Source: Acidimicrobiales bacterium
GTDB lineage: Bacteria > Actinomycetota > Acidimicrobiia > Acidimicrobiales > Iamiaceae
Assembly: GCA_025463365.1 (NCBI GenBank)
Contig: JAOBWM010000147.1
Location: forward strand, 1 to 56,957
Direction of reading: 5' to 3'
Length of the DNA: 56,957 nt
Shown here piece after piece: positions 16,414 to 27,636 of the stretch. The first letter of the stretch is position 1, and each line of letters opens with the position of its first letter. The notes under the pieces were generated by a model. It ran no database searches and had not been told where the DNA came from. It was given only the letters and a program-made list of their open reading frames with translations. Position numbers and translations under genes: made by a program.

Positions 16414-17088
16414 TCAGGCCGGGGCGCCGGCCGTGGCGAGCAACGACCGCAGCAGCGGGAGCCCGTCTTCGGAGCCGAGCAGGGCGCTGCTGGCTCGCTC
16501 GGGGTGCGGCATCAAGCCGACGACGTTGCGGCCGGCGTTGGTGATCCCCGCGATGTCGTCGACCGAACCGTTCGGGTTCTGCACGTAGCGGAGGACCACC
16601 TGATCCTGGTCCTGCAGCTCGGCCAGCGTCTCTGGCGAACAGGTGTAGTTGCCCTCGAAGTGGTTGATCGGCACACGCAGCACCGCACCGTGCACCGCCT
16701 CGCTGGTCAGCACCGACTCCACCGACTCGACACGCAGCTCGACGGTGGTGCACAAGAACTTGAGGCCCCGGTTCTTCTGGAGCGCACCGGGCAACAGGCC
16801 GGCCTCGGTGAGGACCTGGAACCCGTTGCAGATGCCGACGACGGCACCACCGGCGGCCGCGAACTCCGACACCGCCCCCATGACCGCCGAGAAGCGAGCG
16901 ATGGCGCCCGGACGCAAGTAGTCACCGTGGGCGAACCCGCCCGGGACGACGACCGCGTCGACGCCGGCCACGGTCGCGTCGCCGTGCCACAAGATCTCGG
17001 CATCGCCACCGAGGAGGCGTACCGCCTCGACCACATCGAGCTCGCAGTTGGAGCCCGGGAACTGCACCACCCCGACGCGAGGCGCCAT
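16414..17088 (-). CDS. purQ: phosphoribosylformylglycinamidine synthase, glutaminase subunit PurQ
   Basis: This 224-residue class I glutamine amidotransferase supplies ammonia to PurL. The N-terminus VGVVQFPGSNCE is typical. The nucleophile is Cys87 in GICNGFQ, and the catalytic His/Glu pair is in PHPE near residue 195. Its ATG overlaps the purS stop by one base (TGATG), so translation is coupled to purS. The gap between its end and the neighbouring plus-strand gene is about 170 bp. Confidence 0.97.
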   Translation of the reverse strand: MAPRVGVVQFPGSNCELDVVEAVRLLGGDAEILWHGDATVAGVDAVVVPGGFAHGDYLRPGAIARFSAVMGAVSEFAAAGGAVVGICNGFQVLTEAGLLPGALQKNRGLKFLCTTVELRVESVESVLTSEAVHGAVLRVPINHFEGNYTCSPETLAELQDQDQVVLRYVQNPNGSVDDIAGITNAGRNVVGLMPHPERASSALLGSEDGLPLLRSLLATAGAPA

Positions 17089-17354
17089 CAGCGGGCGGCC
17101 GCCTCGGCGACGGTCACCGTCACGGTGGCGTCCTCGATCACGGGGTTGGTGAGGAACCGCCGGCAGAGGTCGTCGACCTCGGTGCGCGCCGAGCCCTCGT
17201 CGGCAGCCTCGACATCGAAGCGGATGGACTTGCCGACCCGCACGCCCCGGACGCCGTCGAAGCCCAGGTGTGGCAACGATCGTTCGATCGTGGCTCCCTG
17301 CGGGTCCGCGACCCCCTCCCGAAGCGAAACCTCAACCAACACAGAAAACAACAT
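17088..17354 (-). CDS. purS: phosphoribosylformylglycinamidine synthase, PurS subunit
   Basis: This 88-residue protein bridges PurL and PurQ in the FGAM synthetase complex. The start is ATG 17354 (MLFSVLVEVSLREGVADPQG), where PurS homology begins; the open frame runs 31 codons further upstream without similarity. Features are V-x-V-x-L-x-x-G-V-x-D-P-x-G, then HLGFDGVRGVRVGK and a C-terminal TVTVTVAEA strand. It is directly coupled to purQ. Confidence 0.95.
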   Translation of the reverse strand: MLFSVLVEVSLREGVADPQGATIERSLPHLGFDGVRGVRVGKSIRFDVEAADEGSARTEVDDLCRRFLTNPVIEDATVTVTVAEAAAR

Positions 17355-17661
17355 GCACTCATGGTCGCACACGCGATCGCCGCCCCAGAACCCCCCAACC
17401 CCGAGCCGAGGCACCGCAGCGAGCGCGAAGGGGTGTTCGCTCGACAACGCGGGATTCCGTCAACGGACCGATCGGCAGCGGCCACCGAGCGGAGCGCGCC
17501 CGGGGGGGGTGTCGGGGGGCGGAGCTCGCGGAGCCCCCTGACGACCGAGGAGGTGCGGCGAAGCCGTGCCGACGAGCGAGACCGGCGCGGCGTCAGCCGC
17601 TCAAGCTGGGGTGAGTTCGAGGAACGGAGTGAGGCGCAGCCGAACGAGTGACGAGACGCCG
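17355..17661. other. intergenic region between purS and purC
   Basis: This 307-bp non-coding gap breaks the run of minus-strand pur genes. It holds a GC hairpin at 17515-17538 next to a G8 run. Otherwise I see no gene. It probably contains the purC terminator and the purS promoter. Confidence 0.45.
17515..17538. terminator. GGGGGC/GCCCCC hairpin downstream of purC
   Basis: The arms GGGGGC (17515-17520) and GCCCCC (17533-17538) enclose a 12-nt loop that contains the palindrome GAGCTC. On the minus strand it lies about 120 bp after the purC stop and 160 bp before purS, so it is a plausible intrinsic terminator without a T-tract. Confidence 0.4.
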
Positions 17662-18549
17662 TCAGGCGACGCCAGGCCAGTCGCTGAAGCGGCGGCCGGT
17701 GATGCGCTCGTAGCCCTCGACGTAACGAGCGCGGGTGGCGGCCACGACGTCGGGCCCGAGCGACGGCGGAGGCGGGGTCTTGTCCCAGTCGAGACCGTTG
17801 AGGAAGTCGCGCAGGGGCTGCTTGTCGAACGAGGGCGGGGTCGATCCAGGGGCCCAGTCCTCGGCGGGCCAGAACCGCGACGAGTCGGAGGTGAGGACCT
17901 CGTCGGCGAGGATCAGCTCGCCGTCGATGAGCCCGAGCTCGAACTTGGTGTCGGCGATGAGGATGCCCCGCTCGGCGGCCCAGGCCGCGCCCTCCTGGTA
18001 GATGCGGATCGACGCGTCACGCGCCCGCTCCGCCAGCTCGATCCCCACCAGGTCGACGGTCTCGGCCCAGCTCAGGTTGACGTCGTGCTCGCCGATCTCG
18101 CCCTTGGTCGAGGGCGTGAACACGGGCTCGGGCAGCTGTGCCGACTCGAGCAGCCCTTCGGGCAACGCGGCGCCGTGCATGGTGCCGGAGGTCCGGTACT
18201 CCTTCCAGGCGGAACCGGTGAGGTAGCCCCGCACGATGCACTCGATGGGCAGCATCTCGGCTCGGCGGCAGAGCATCACGCGCCCGGCCAGATCCGGGTC
18301 GGGGTCGTCGAGGGGCAGGTCGGCCAGATCGGTCGAGATCATGTGGCCACCGATCACATCGGCGAACTGCTCGAACCAGAACGCCGACATCGCGGTGAGG
18401 ACCCGGCCCTTGTCGGGGATGGGTTCGTCCAGGATCACGTCGAACGCCGACATGCGGTCCGAAGCGACGAGGAGGAGGCGACCCTCGCCGGCGTCGTAGA
18501 TGTCGCGGACCTTGCCGGAGGACAGGTGGGGAAGGGGCGGTTCGGCCAT
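17662..18549 (-). CDS. purC: SAICAR synthetase
   Basis: This 295-residue protein joins CAIR and aspartate with ATP to make SAICAR (step 7). The N-terminus GKVRDIYDAG and SDRMSAFDV form the nucleotide site. RGYLTGSAWKEY, STKGEIGEHD and LIADTKFELG are family signatures. It is the longer single-domain form seen in fungi and many actinobacteria. It starts 70 bp after purB on the same strand, so purB-purC are probably co-transcribed. Confidence 0.97.
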   Translation of the reverse strand: MAEPPLPHLSSGKVRDIYDAGEGRLLLVASDRMSAFDVILDEPIPDKGRVLTAMSAFWFEQFADVIGGHMISTDLADLPLDDPDPDLAGRVMLCRRAEMLPIECIVRGYLTGSAWKEYRTSGTMHGAALPEGLLESAQLPEPVFTPSTKGEIGEHDVNLSWAETVDLVGIELAERARDASIRIYQEGAAWAAERGILIADTKFELGLIDGELILADEVLTSDSSRFWPAEDWAPGSTPPSFDKQPLRDFLNGLDWDKTPPPPSLGPDVVAATRARYVEGYERITGRRFSDWPGVA

Positions 18550-18619
18550 CTGCCGAAGCTACCGAACGAGCGGCTCGGTCAGGGAAGCCAGAGCCGGCGC
18601 CGACCCGCGTGGCCGACGG

Positions 18620-20044
18620 TCAGAGGATCCCGGCGGGCCGGTACGCCGCGGCCTCGGGGTCGGCGGCCACGACCTTCTCGACCGTGGCGACGAAGTCGGC
18701 CACCTGCTCGGGCGCCCGCCCGACGAACTCGGTCGGGGCCGAGACGATCCGTTCGAGGTCGTCCGCGGTGAGCTGGAGGCGTGGGTCGGCGGCGAGCCGC
18801 TCGAACAGGTCGTTGCCCTCGCTCCCCTGCTCCCGCATGGCGAGCGCAACGCCGACCGCGTGCTCCTTGATCGCTTCGTGCGCCTCCTCGCGCCCGACGC
18901 CGTGGCGAACCGCGGCCATGAGCACCTTGGTGGTGGTCAGGAACGGGAGGTACCGCTTCAGCTCCCGTTCGATCACCGCGGGGTACGCGCCGAACTCATC
19001 GAGGACGGTGAGGAACGTCTCGAACAGGCCGTCGATCGCGAAGAAGGCGTCAGGCAGGGCGACCCGGCGGACCACCGAGTCGCTCACGTCGCCCTCGTTC
19101 CACTGGTTCCCCGAGAGGTGCGAGACCATCGTCACGTGGCCCGAGAGGATGGCCGCGAAGCCGCACACCCGCTCGCACGACCGGGAGTTCATCTTGTGGG
19201 GCATGGCCGACGAACCCACCTGGCCAGGTTTGAAGCCTTCGGTCACCAGCTCCTGGCCCGCCATCAGGCGGATGGTGGTGGCGAGGCTGGCCGGGCCGGC
19301 CGCGGCTTGGAGCAGCGCGGCAACGACATCGAGGTCGAGCGAGCGCGGGTACACCTGGCCGACGTTGGCGAGGCCGGCTGAGAACCCGAGGTGGCGCGCC
19401 ACCGCCTCCTCCAACTGCTCGACCGCGTCGGGCGAACCGAGCAGGTCGAGCATGTCCTGCTGCGTGCCGACCGGGCCCTTGATGCCGCGGAGCGGGTAGC
19501 GGGCCAACAGGTCATCGACGCGCTGCAGGGCGACGAGCAGCTCCTGACCGGCGTTGGCGAACCGCTTGCCGAGGGTCGTGGCCTGGGCCGGGACGTTGTG
19601 GCTGCGGCCCGTGATGACCGTGGCGGCGTCCTCAGCAGCCCGCTCCGCGAGGCGAGCGAGGGCCGCCAGCATCCGGCCCCGGACGAGGACCATCGCGTCG
19701 CGGACCTGGAGCTGTTCGACGTTCTCGGTGAGGTCCCGCGAGGTCATGCCCTTGTGGATGTGCTCGGAGCCCGCCAGCGCCGAGAACTCTTCGATCCGCG
19801 CCTTCACGTCATGGCGGGTGACCCGCTCGCGAGCAGCGATCGAGTCGAGATCGACCACGTCGATGACCCGCTCGTAGGCCTCGATCACGCCGTCGGGCAC
19901 CTCGACGCCCAGGTCACGCTGGGCGCGGAGGACGGCGAGCCACAAGCGGCGCTCGAGCACGATCTTGTGCTCGGCGGACCACAGCTCAGCCATCTCCGGG
20001 CTGGCGTATCGGGACGCGAGGACGTTGGGCACGGCGGGCTTCAC
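18620..20044 (-). CDS. purB: adenylosuccinate lyase
   Basis: This 474-residue enzyme of the fumarase/aspartase superfamily acts twice: SAICAR to AICAR and adenylosuccinate to AMP, releasing fumarate each time. The signature loop SSAMPHKMNSR with its catalytic Ser is present. The second motif is TSRDLTENVEQLQ and the third is TGRSHNVPAQATTLGKR. The start MKPAVPNVLASRYAS is the normal N-terminus of the family. It is divergent from the small zinc-finger gene, with 130 bp between them. Confidence 0.97.
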   Translation of the reverse strand: MKPAVPNVLASRYASPEMAELWSAEHKIVLERRLWLAVLRAQRDLGVEVPDGVIEAYERVIDVVDLDSIAARERVTRHDVKARIEEFSALAGSEHIHKGMTSRDLTENVEQLQVRDAMVLVRGRMLAALARLAERAAEDAATVITGRSHNVPAQATTLGKRFANAGQELLVALQRVDDLLARYPLRGIKGPVGTQQDMLDLLGSPDAVEQLEEAVARHLGFSAGLANVGQVYPRSLDLDVVAALLQAAAGPASLATTIRLMAGQELVTEGFKPGQVGSSAMPHKMNSRSCERVCGFAAILSGHVTMVSHLSGNQWNEGDVSDSVVRRVALPDAFFAIDGLFETFLTVLDEFGAYPAVIERELKRYLPFLTTTKVLMAAVRHGVGREEAHEAIKEHAVGVALAMREQGSEGNDLFERLAADPRLQLTADDLERIVSAPTEFVGRAPEQVADFVATVEKVVAADPEAAAYRPAGIL

Positions 20045-20174
20045 GTCCCGACGCTACTGCCGCGCCGCCGTCGGGTTCCCCTCCGATCGACCCCGGCAAT
20101 CTGGCTGCGCACCTAAGGATCGTGGTGCGCGTGCCGATCGGGTCACGTCCGTCGAGTCGACCAAGGTCCCTGCC

Positions 20175-20567
20175 GTGGCCCACTGCCTCCGCCACTACGA
20201 AGAGCCGATCGCGGCCCTGTGCCGCAATTGCAACCAGCCGTTCTGCACACGGTGCCTGGTCTTCGCGTTCGGGCCGAAGAAGCCGCCCTACTGCGTGGGC
20301 TGCGCCCTGACCGCCTCAGGCGTGCGGGCCGGTCGCGGTCCGACCCCCGTGAAGGCCGACCCGGACACGGTCGCCCCGCAGGACAAGCGGGTCGCCCGCG
20401 CGCAGAAGCGGGCCGACAAGGCCGCCCGGACGGCCGTGAAGCCGAGCCGGTTCGGCCGCAAGTCGGCGCCGGAACCGGTGGTCGACGATGTACCGGGGCA
20501 TGAGCCGCGCCCGACGTACGTGCCCGCTCCCAGCAGCCTCAAGTCCCAGACCGCGCACCAGGTCTGA
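20175..20567 (+). CDS. small B-box-type zinc-finger protein
   Basis: From GTG 20175 the protein has 130 residues. The first 46 hold a dense metal-binding pattern: C4, H7, C16, C19, C24, C27, C43 and C46 (MAHCLRHYEEPI, CRNC, CTRC, CVGC), which matches bacterial B-box-like zinc fingers. The remaining 80 or so residues are Lys/Arg/Pro-rich and probably disordered; no membrane helix is visible. Many bacterial B-box proteins have membrane or enzyme domains attached, so this one looks minimal. AAGG lies a few bases before the GTG. The function is unknown; a protein- or nucleic-acid-binding adaptor is likely. Confidence 0.75.
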   Translation: MAHCLRHYEEPIAALCRNCNQPFCTRCLVFAFGPKKPPYCVGCALTASGVRAGRGPTPVKADPDTVAPQDKRVARAQKRADKAARTAVKPSRFGRKSAPEPVVDDVPGHEPRPTYVPAPSSLKSQTAHQV

Positions 20568-20610
20568 GCGACGCGCTCGCCACGGTCCACGGACCGGCCC
20601 GGACGCTGAG

Positions 20611-20646
20611 CCGAGCGAACCGAGCGAACCGAGCGAACCGAGCGAA
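20611..20646. repeat. 9-bp tandem repeat (CCGAGCGAA)x4
   Basis: Four exact head-to-tail copies lie in the gap between the converging zinc-finger gene and purE. The run is not inside a supported gene. Confidence 0.9.
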
Positions 20647-20703
20647 CCGCGCCCGGCCGTGTCGATGGACGGGCCGCCGTGCCAGGCGGGGTGATGCGCG
20701 GCG

Positions 20704-21165
20704 TCAAGCGGGACGGGCGCGGGCCGCTCGATCGGCGACGAGCTCGGCCTCGAGGCCGGCATCGGTGATGGCGAGCATCTGGACGACCAAGAGCGCGGCG
20801 TTCACCGACCCGTCCACCGCCACCGTGGCGACCGGGATGCCCTTGGGCATCTGCACCGTCGCATAGAGGGCGTCGACGCCGTTGAGCGCACCGCCCGACA
20901 GGGGAACGCCCACCACCGGCAGCGTGGTGTGGGCCGCGGCGGCGCCGGCGAGATGGGCCGCCATGCCTGCGCCGGCGATCACCGCCGAGTAGCCGGCCTC
21001 GCGAGCCCCACCGACGAACTCGGCGACGACCTGCGGGGTGCGGTGGGCCGACATCACCCGGACGTCGGCCACGATCCCGAAGGCCTCGAGTGTTGCCGCG
21101 GCCGGCTCCATCTTGGGTCGGTCGTTCGGCGATCCCATGATGATCGCAACCTTGTACTCACTCAC
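20704..21165 (-). CDS. purE: N5-carboxyaminoimidazole ribonucleotide mutase
   Basis: This 153-residue PurE converts N5-CAIR to CAIR (step 6). The N-terminal IIMGSPNDRPKME and SAHRTPQ, then AGAGMAAHLAG and GVPLSGGALNGVDAL, are the family blocks. Arg in SAHRT (not SAHKT) points to the class I enzyme, which depends on PurK to make N5-CAIR; purK is not in the window. The start is GTG 21165 (MSEYKVAII) with a good GAGGAG site upstream. The longer frame overlaps purD on the same strand and was rejected. It lies 53 bp after purD. Confidence 0.96.
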   Translation of the reverse strand: MSEYKVAIIMGSPNDRPKMEPAAATLEAFGIVADVRVMSAHRTPQVVAEFVGGAREAGYSAVIAGAGMAAHLAGAAAAHTTLPVVGVPLSGGALNGVDALYATVQMPKGIPVATVAVDGSVNAALLVVQMLAITDAGLEAELVADRAARARPA

Positions 21166-21218
21166 TGCACACTCCTCTGACGGCTGTCCGCGCAACCTAC
21201 TGCTGCCGCCGCGTGCCC

Positions 21219-22451
21219 TCAGCCGGGCGCGGCGATGTCGGTGCGGTGGTGCAGTCCGGGCCATGCGATGGCGGCGATGCCTTCGTAGGCGCGGGCCCGG
21301 GCGGTGGCGACGTCGGGACCCTGTCCGACCACGTTCAGGACGCGCCCGCCCGCGGTGATGAGGGCGCCGTCCGCTCCGCTCCCCACCCCGGCGCACAGCA
21401 CGGTCACACCGTCGACGGCCTGCGCCGCCGCGAGCCCATCGATCGCATCGCCGACGCGAGGCGCGGCGGGGTACCCCTCGCTCGCCGCCACGACCAGGAC
21501 GGCGGCATCGTCGGTGAACGTCGGCGCCTCCACGGCGCGGAGGTCGCCGTCGGCCGCGGCCGCGAGGAGCGCGGCCAGATCGGAGGTCATGCGCAGGAGG
21601 ACGACCTGGGAGTCCGGATCGCCGAAGCGGATGTTGTACTCGATGAGCTTGGGGCCATCGGGCGTGAGCATGAGGCCGGTGTAGAGCACGCCGCGGTAGT
21701 CGATGCCACGGTCGCGCAGGGCGGCAAGGGTGGGCCGCACGAACCGTTCGGCCACCACCTCGGCCAGGTCGTCGTCGACGAACGGCAGCGGTGACCAGGC
21801 GCCCATGCCGCCGGTGTTCGGCCCGGTGTCGCCGTCCCCCACCCGCTTGAAGTCCTGGGCCGGCGGCAAGCAGACGGTGCGCGTGCCGTCGCAGACGGCG
21901 AAGACCGAGACCTCGGGACCGCTGAGGCCCTCCTCGATCACCACCCGCCGGCCGGCGTCGCCGAAGGACGAGCCCGACAGCTTGTCGCGCACGTCGGCTT
22001 CGGCCTCGGCGAGCGAGTCCGTGACGAGCACCCCCTTGCCGGCGGCGAGGCCGTCGGTCTTGACGACGTACGGGCCCGGCAGGGAGCGGAGGAACGCGAG
22101 CGCGGGCTCGGGGGCGTCGAAGGCCGCGTAGCGAGCCGTCGGGAGCCCGGCGGCCGAGGCGAGATCCTTCATGTACGCCTTGCTGCCCTCGATCTGGGCT
22201 CCGTCGGCACCGGGACCGAAGACGCGCACGCCCAAGGCGCGGAGGCGGTCGGCCAGGCCGTCGACGAGCGGCTGCTCGGGACCGACGACCACGAGGTCGA
22301 CCGATCCGTCGGCGACGAGCTCCTCCACCGAGGTGGCCACGGAGCCCGGGATGGCCGGGTTGCCCGGCGTGACCACGACCTCGGCCGTGCGGCCCAGCAC
22401 CTGGGCCAAGGCGTGCTCGCGCCCACCCGACCCCACGACGACGACCTTCAT
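21219..22451 (-). CDS. purD: phosphoribosylamine-glycine ligase (GAR synthetase)
   Basis: This 410-residue ATP-grasp enzyme makes GAR from phosphoribosylamine, glycine and ATP (step 2). The N-domain begins MKVVVVGSGGREHAL. The ATP-grasp part has VVKTDGLAAGKGV and EEGLSGPEVSVFA. GDGDTGPNTGGMGA and the metal-site IEYNIRFGDPDSQ are the diagnostic blocks. It follows purA by 50 bp and is followed by purE, so purA-purD-purE form one minus-strand unit. Confidence 0.97.
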   Translation of the reverse strand: MKVVVVGSGGREHALAQVLGRTAEVVVTPGNPAIPGSVATSVEELVADGSVDLVVVGPEQPLVDGLADRLRALGVRVFGPGADGAQIEGSKAYMKDLASAAGLPTARYAAFDAPEPALAFLRSLPGPYVVKTDGLAAGKGVLVTDSLAEAEADVRDKLSGSSFGDAGRRVVIEEGLSGPEVSVFAVCDGTRTVCLPPAQDFKRVGDGDTGPNTGGMGAWSPLPFVDDDLAEVVAERFVRPTLAALRDRGIDYRGVLYTGLMLTPDGPKLIEYNIRFGDPDSQVVLLRMTSDLAALLAAAADGDLRAVEAPTFTDDAAVLVVAASEGYPAAPRVGDAIDGLAAAQAVDGVTVLCAGVGSGADGALITAGGRVLNVVGQGPDVATARARAYEGIAAIAWPGLHHRTDIAAPG

Positions 22452-22501
22452 CGTGGATGCCTCCGGAACCGCCCGCGCCGATCAGCCACCGAGGTCACTC
22501 C

Positions 22502-24989
<2,488 letters not shown>

Positions 24990-25001
24990 GACGCCTTCGC
25001 C

Positions 25002-27563
25002 GTGATCCGCACCACCCTCAACTCCCTCTGGTCGCACAAGCGCCGCCTGATCTCGACGTGCATCGCGGTGATCCTGGGCGTCGCCTTCATGGCCGGCACC
25101 CTCGTCCTCACGAGCACGATCAACCACGTGTTCGACGACCTGTTCGCGGGGCTCGGCAAGGGCACCGATGCCCAGGTGCGCGGGCCGGTCGTCCGCAAGA
25201 CCGAGCAGCAAGGCGCAGTCCGCTCGCTGCTCGACGCCAAGGTGGTCGACGAGATCCGCCGGGTGCCGGGTGTCGCCGCCGCCCAGCCGTCGGTCCAGAC
25301 CTTCCAGCTCGTCCTGCTCGACAAGAAGGGCGGGGTCCAAGGCGGCACCGGCCCACCGACCATCGTCGGATCGTGGGATCCCGACAAGCAGCTCAACCCC
25401 TACCAGGTGGTCGAGGGTCGCGCCCCGCGAGCCGACGACGAGGCGGTGATCGACCGCGCCGCCGCCAACGACGGGCCGTTCAAGGTCGGCGACAAGATCA
25501 CGCTCCTCACCGCCGACGGCCGCACCAGGATGAAGGTGGTCGGCATCACCAAGTTCGGCGACGCCGACTCCGCCGGCGGCTCGATCTACATCGGGACGAC
25601 CGTCGCCCGCGCCCAGAAGTTCACCGGCGAGCCGAACAAGGTCAACGAGATCAGCGTCCGAGCCGACCCCGGGATCGCACCGGCGCAGCTCGTTTCCCGC
25701 CTGCGCCAGGCCCACCTGACGGGCAAGACCGACATCGTCACCGGCGAGCAGGCCGCGAAGGAGCAAGCCAGCGAGATCAAGAAGGGGTTCTCCTTCTTCT
25801 CGATCATCTTGTTGATCTTCGCCGGGGTCGCACTGTTCGTCGGCGCCTTCATCATCTCCAACACGTTCGGCATCCTCGTGGCGCAACGCACGAAGGAGCT
25901 GGCCCTGCTCCGGGCGATCGGTGCCAGCAGGAGCCAGGTGCTGGGATCGGTGATGCTCGAGGCCGTGGTCATCGGCGTGTTCTCGGCCCTCGTGGGCCTC
26001 GTCGCCGGGATCGGGTTGGCCGGCGCGGCCCTCGCGGCCCTCAAGGCCTTTGGCCTCGATCTGCCGAGCGCGGCGCTCGTCGTCACGCCGGGCACGGCAC
26101 TCATCTCGCTGGTGGTCGGGCTCTCCATCACCCTCGTCGCCGCTGTGAACCCGGCACTGCGCGCGACTCGCGTCCCTCCCATCGCCGCGCTCCGCGATGT
26201 CGCCATCGACACGTCCGGCAGCTCGCGCATCCGGGCGATCGTCGGCGCCGTGCTGTTCGTGCTGTCGCTCGTGCTGATGGCTCCGGCGCTCGATGCCGGG
26301 CCCGGCAAGAGCGTCGTCAAGCCCACCGGTGCCGGCATGGCGTTGATGATCCTGAGCGTGCTCGTGCTCGGGCCCGTCCTGGCCCGGCCGCTCGCCCGCG
26401 TGGTCAGCGCGTTCCTTCCCAAGCTCAAGGGTGTCACCGGGACGATCGCCCGCGAGAACGCCATGCGCAGCCCACGACGCACCGCATCGACCGCTTCCGC
26501 GCTCATCATCGGCGTGACCTTGATCGGGTTCATCACCGTGTTCGCCAGCTCGGCCCAGGCTTCGATCTCAGCGGCCGTGGGCACCGGGTTCGAGGGGGAC
26601 TACGTGGTCCGCCCGGTCAGCCAGTTCGGCGGCGGGGTCAGCCCCAAGGTCGGTACGGCGATCGCCGCTCTCCACGACGTGGCCGAGGTGAGCCCGCAGT
26701 CGTTCAGCGAGCTCAAGATCGCATTCCCCGACGGCAGGGACGCGGTGAAGCAGATCACCGCCATCGATGACCACTACGGGGACCTGTGGCGAACCAAGAC
26801 CACCACCGGGAACCTCGAGCCGCTGCCCATCACGGGCGTGGCCGTCAGTGAAGACGAGGCCAAGGGTGAGTCGCTCGCCCTCGGCGACAAGATCACCGTC
26901 ACCGGGGACGACAACAGGCACGCGTCCTTCGAGGTCACCGCCATCACCAAGAACGCTGTCCTGCTCGGCGACTACGCCATCAGCAAGGCAGCGCTCGCCA
27001 AGCTGGTCGCCAAGCCCACCGACGTCCTCATCGCCGTGAAGACGAAGCCCGGGGCGAGCGACGCAGCAGCGCGCAGGGAGATCGACAAGGTCCTCAAGCC
27101 GTATCCCACCGTCAAGCTCCAGGACCGCGACCAGTTCACCTCAGGCGTGGTGAAGCAGATCAGCCAGATCCTCAACGTGATCTACGCGCTGCTCGCGGTG
27201 TCGGTGCTCATCGCCCTCATCGGCATCGCCAACACCCTCTCGCTCTCGATCCACGAGCGCACACGGGAGCTCGGGCTGCTTCGCGCCATGGGCATGACCC
27301 GGGCCCAGCTCCGTTCGGCCGTGCGGTGGGAGGCGGCGATCGTCGCCCTCATCGGAACGGCGGTGGGCCTGCTCCTCGGCGTCGGACTGAGCTGGATCCT
27401 CGTGAAGGCCCTCGTGACCGAAGGCATCACCGAGTTCAGCGTCCCGGTGAGCGGCATGGTCACCGTGGTGCTGAGCGGTGCCGCGCTGGGCGTGCTCGCC
27501 GCCGTGCGACCGGCGTGGAAGGCCGCCCGGCTGAACGTCCTCGAGGCGATCGCCACGGAGTAG
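25002..27563 (+). CDS. ABC transporter permease, FtsX/MacB-like, duplicated form
   Basis: This 853-residue permease starts at GTG 25002. TM1 is at about 17-38, followed by a large extracytoplasmic domain of about 220 residues. There is a block of three TM helices around 265-390 with the FtsX motif ELALLRAIGASRSQV, a second TM and extracellular domain unit, and a final TM block with the matching motif ELGLLRAMGMTRAQL. The two halves are thus repeats of the FtsX module. Such two-module permeases work with the adjacent ATPase to expel hydrophobic compounds or to act on the envelope. The substrate is unknown. Confidence 0.93.
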   Translation: MIRTTLNSLWSHKRRLISTCIAVILGVAFMAGTLVLTSTINHVFDDLFAGLGKGTDAQVRGPVVRKTEQQGAVRSLLDAKVVDEIRRVPGVAAAQPSVQTFQLVLLDKKGGVQGGTGPPTIVGSWDPDKQLNPYQVVEGRAPRADDEAVIDRAAANDGPFKVGDKITLLTADGRTRMKVVGITKFGDADSAGGSIYIGTTVARAQKFTGEPNKVNEISVRADPGIAPAQLVSRLRQAHLTGKTDIVTGEQAAKEQASEIKKGFSFFSIILLIFAGVALFVGAFIISNTFGILVAQRTKELALLRAIGASRSQVLGSVMLEAVVIGVFSALVGLVAGIGLAGAALAALKAFGLDLPSAALVVTPGTALISLVVGLSITLVAAVNPALRATRVPPIAALRDVAIDTSGSSRIRAIVGAVLFVLSLVLMAPALDAGPGKSVVKPTGAGMALMILSVLVLGPVLARPLARVVSAFLPKLKGVTGTIARENAMRSPRRTASTASALIIGVTLIGFITVFASSAQASISAAVGTGFEGDYVVRPVSQFGGGVSPKVGTAIAALHDVAEVSPQSFSELKIAFPDGRDAVKQITAIDDHYGDLWRTKTTTGNLEPLPITGVAVSEDEAKGESLALGDKITVTGDDNRHASFEVTAITKNAVLLGDYAISKAALAKLVAKPTDVLIAVKTKPGASDAAARREIDKVLKPYPTVKLQDRDQFTSGVVKQISQILNVIYALLAVSVLIALIGIANTLSLSIHERTRELGLLRAMGMTRAQLRSAVRWEAAIVALIGTAVGLLLGVGLSWILVKALVTEGITEFSVPVSGMVTVVLSGAALGVLAAVRPAWKAARLNVLEAIATE

Positions 27564-27636
27564 CCAGGAACGAGAGCCCGGCGACGCACCGGCACCGGCA
27601 TCGGCACGCGACCGGCGGCCATCGGTCTGTAGGCGA

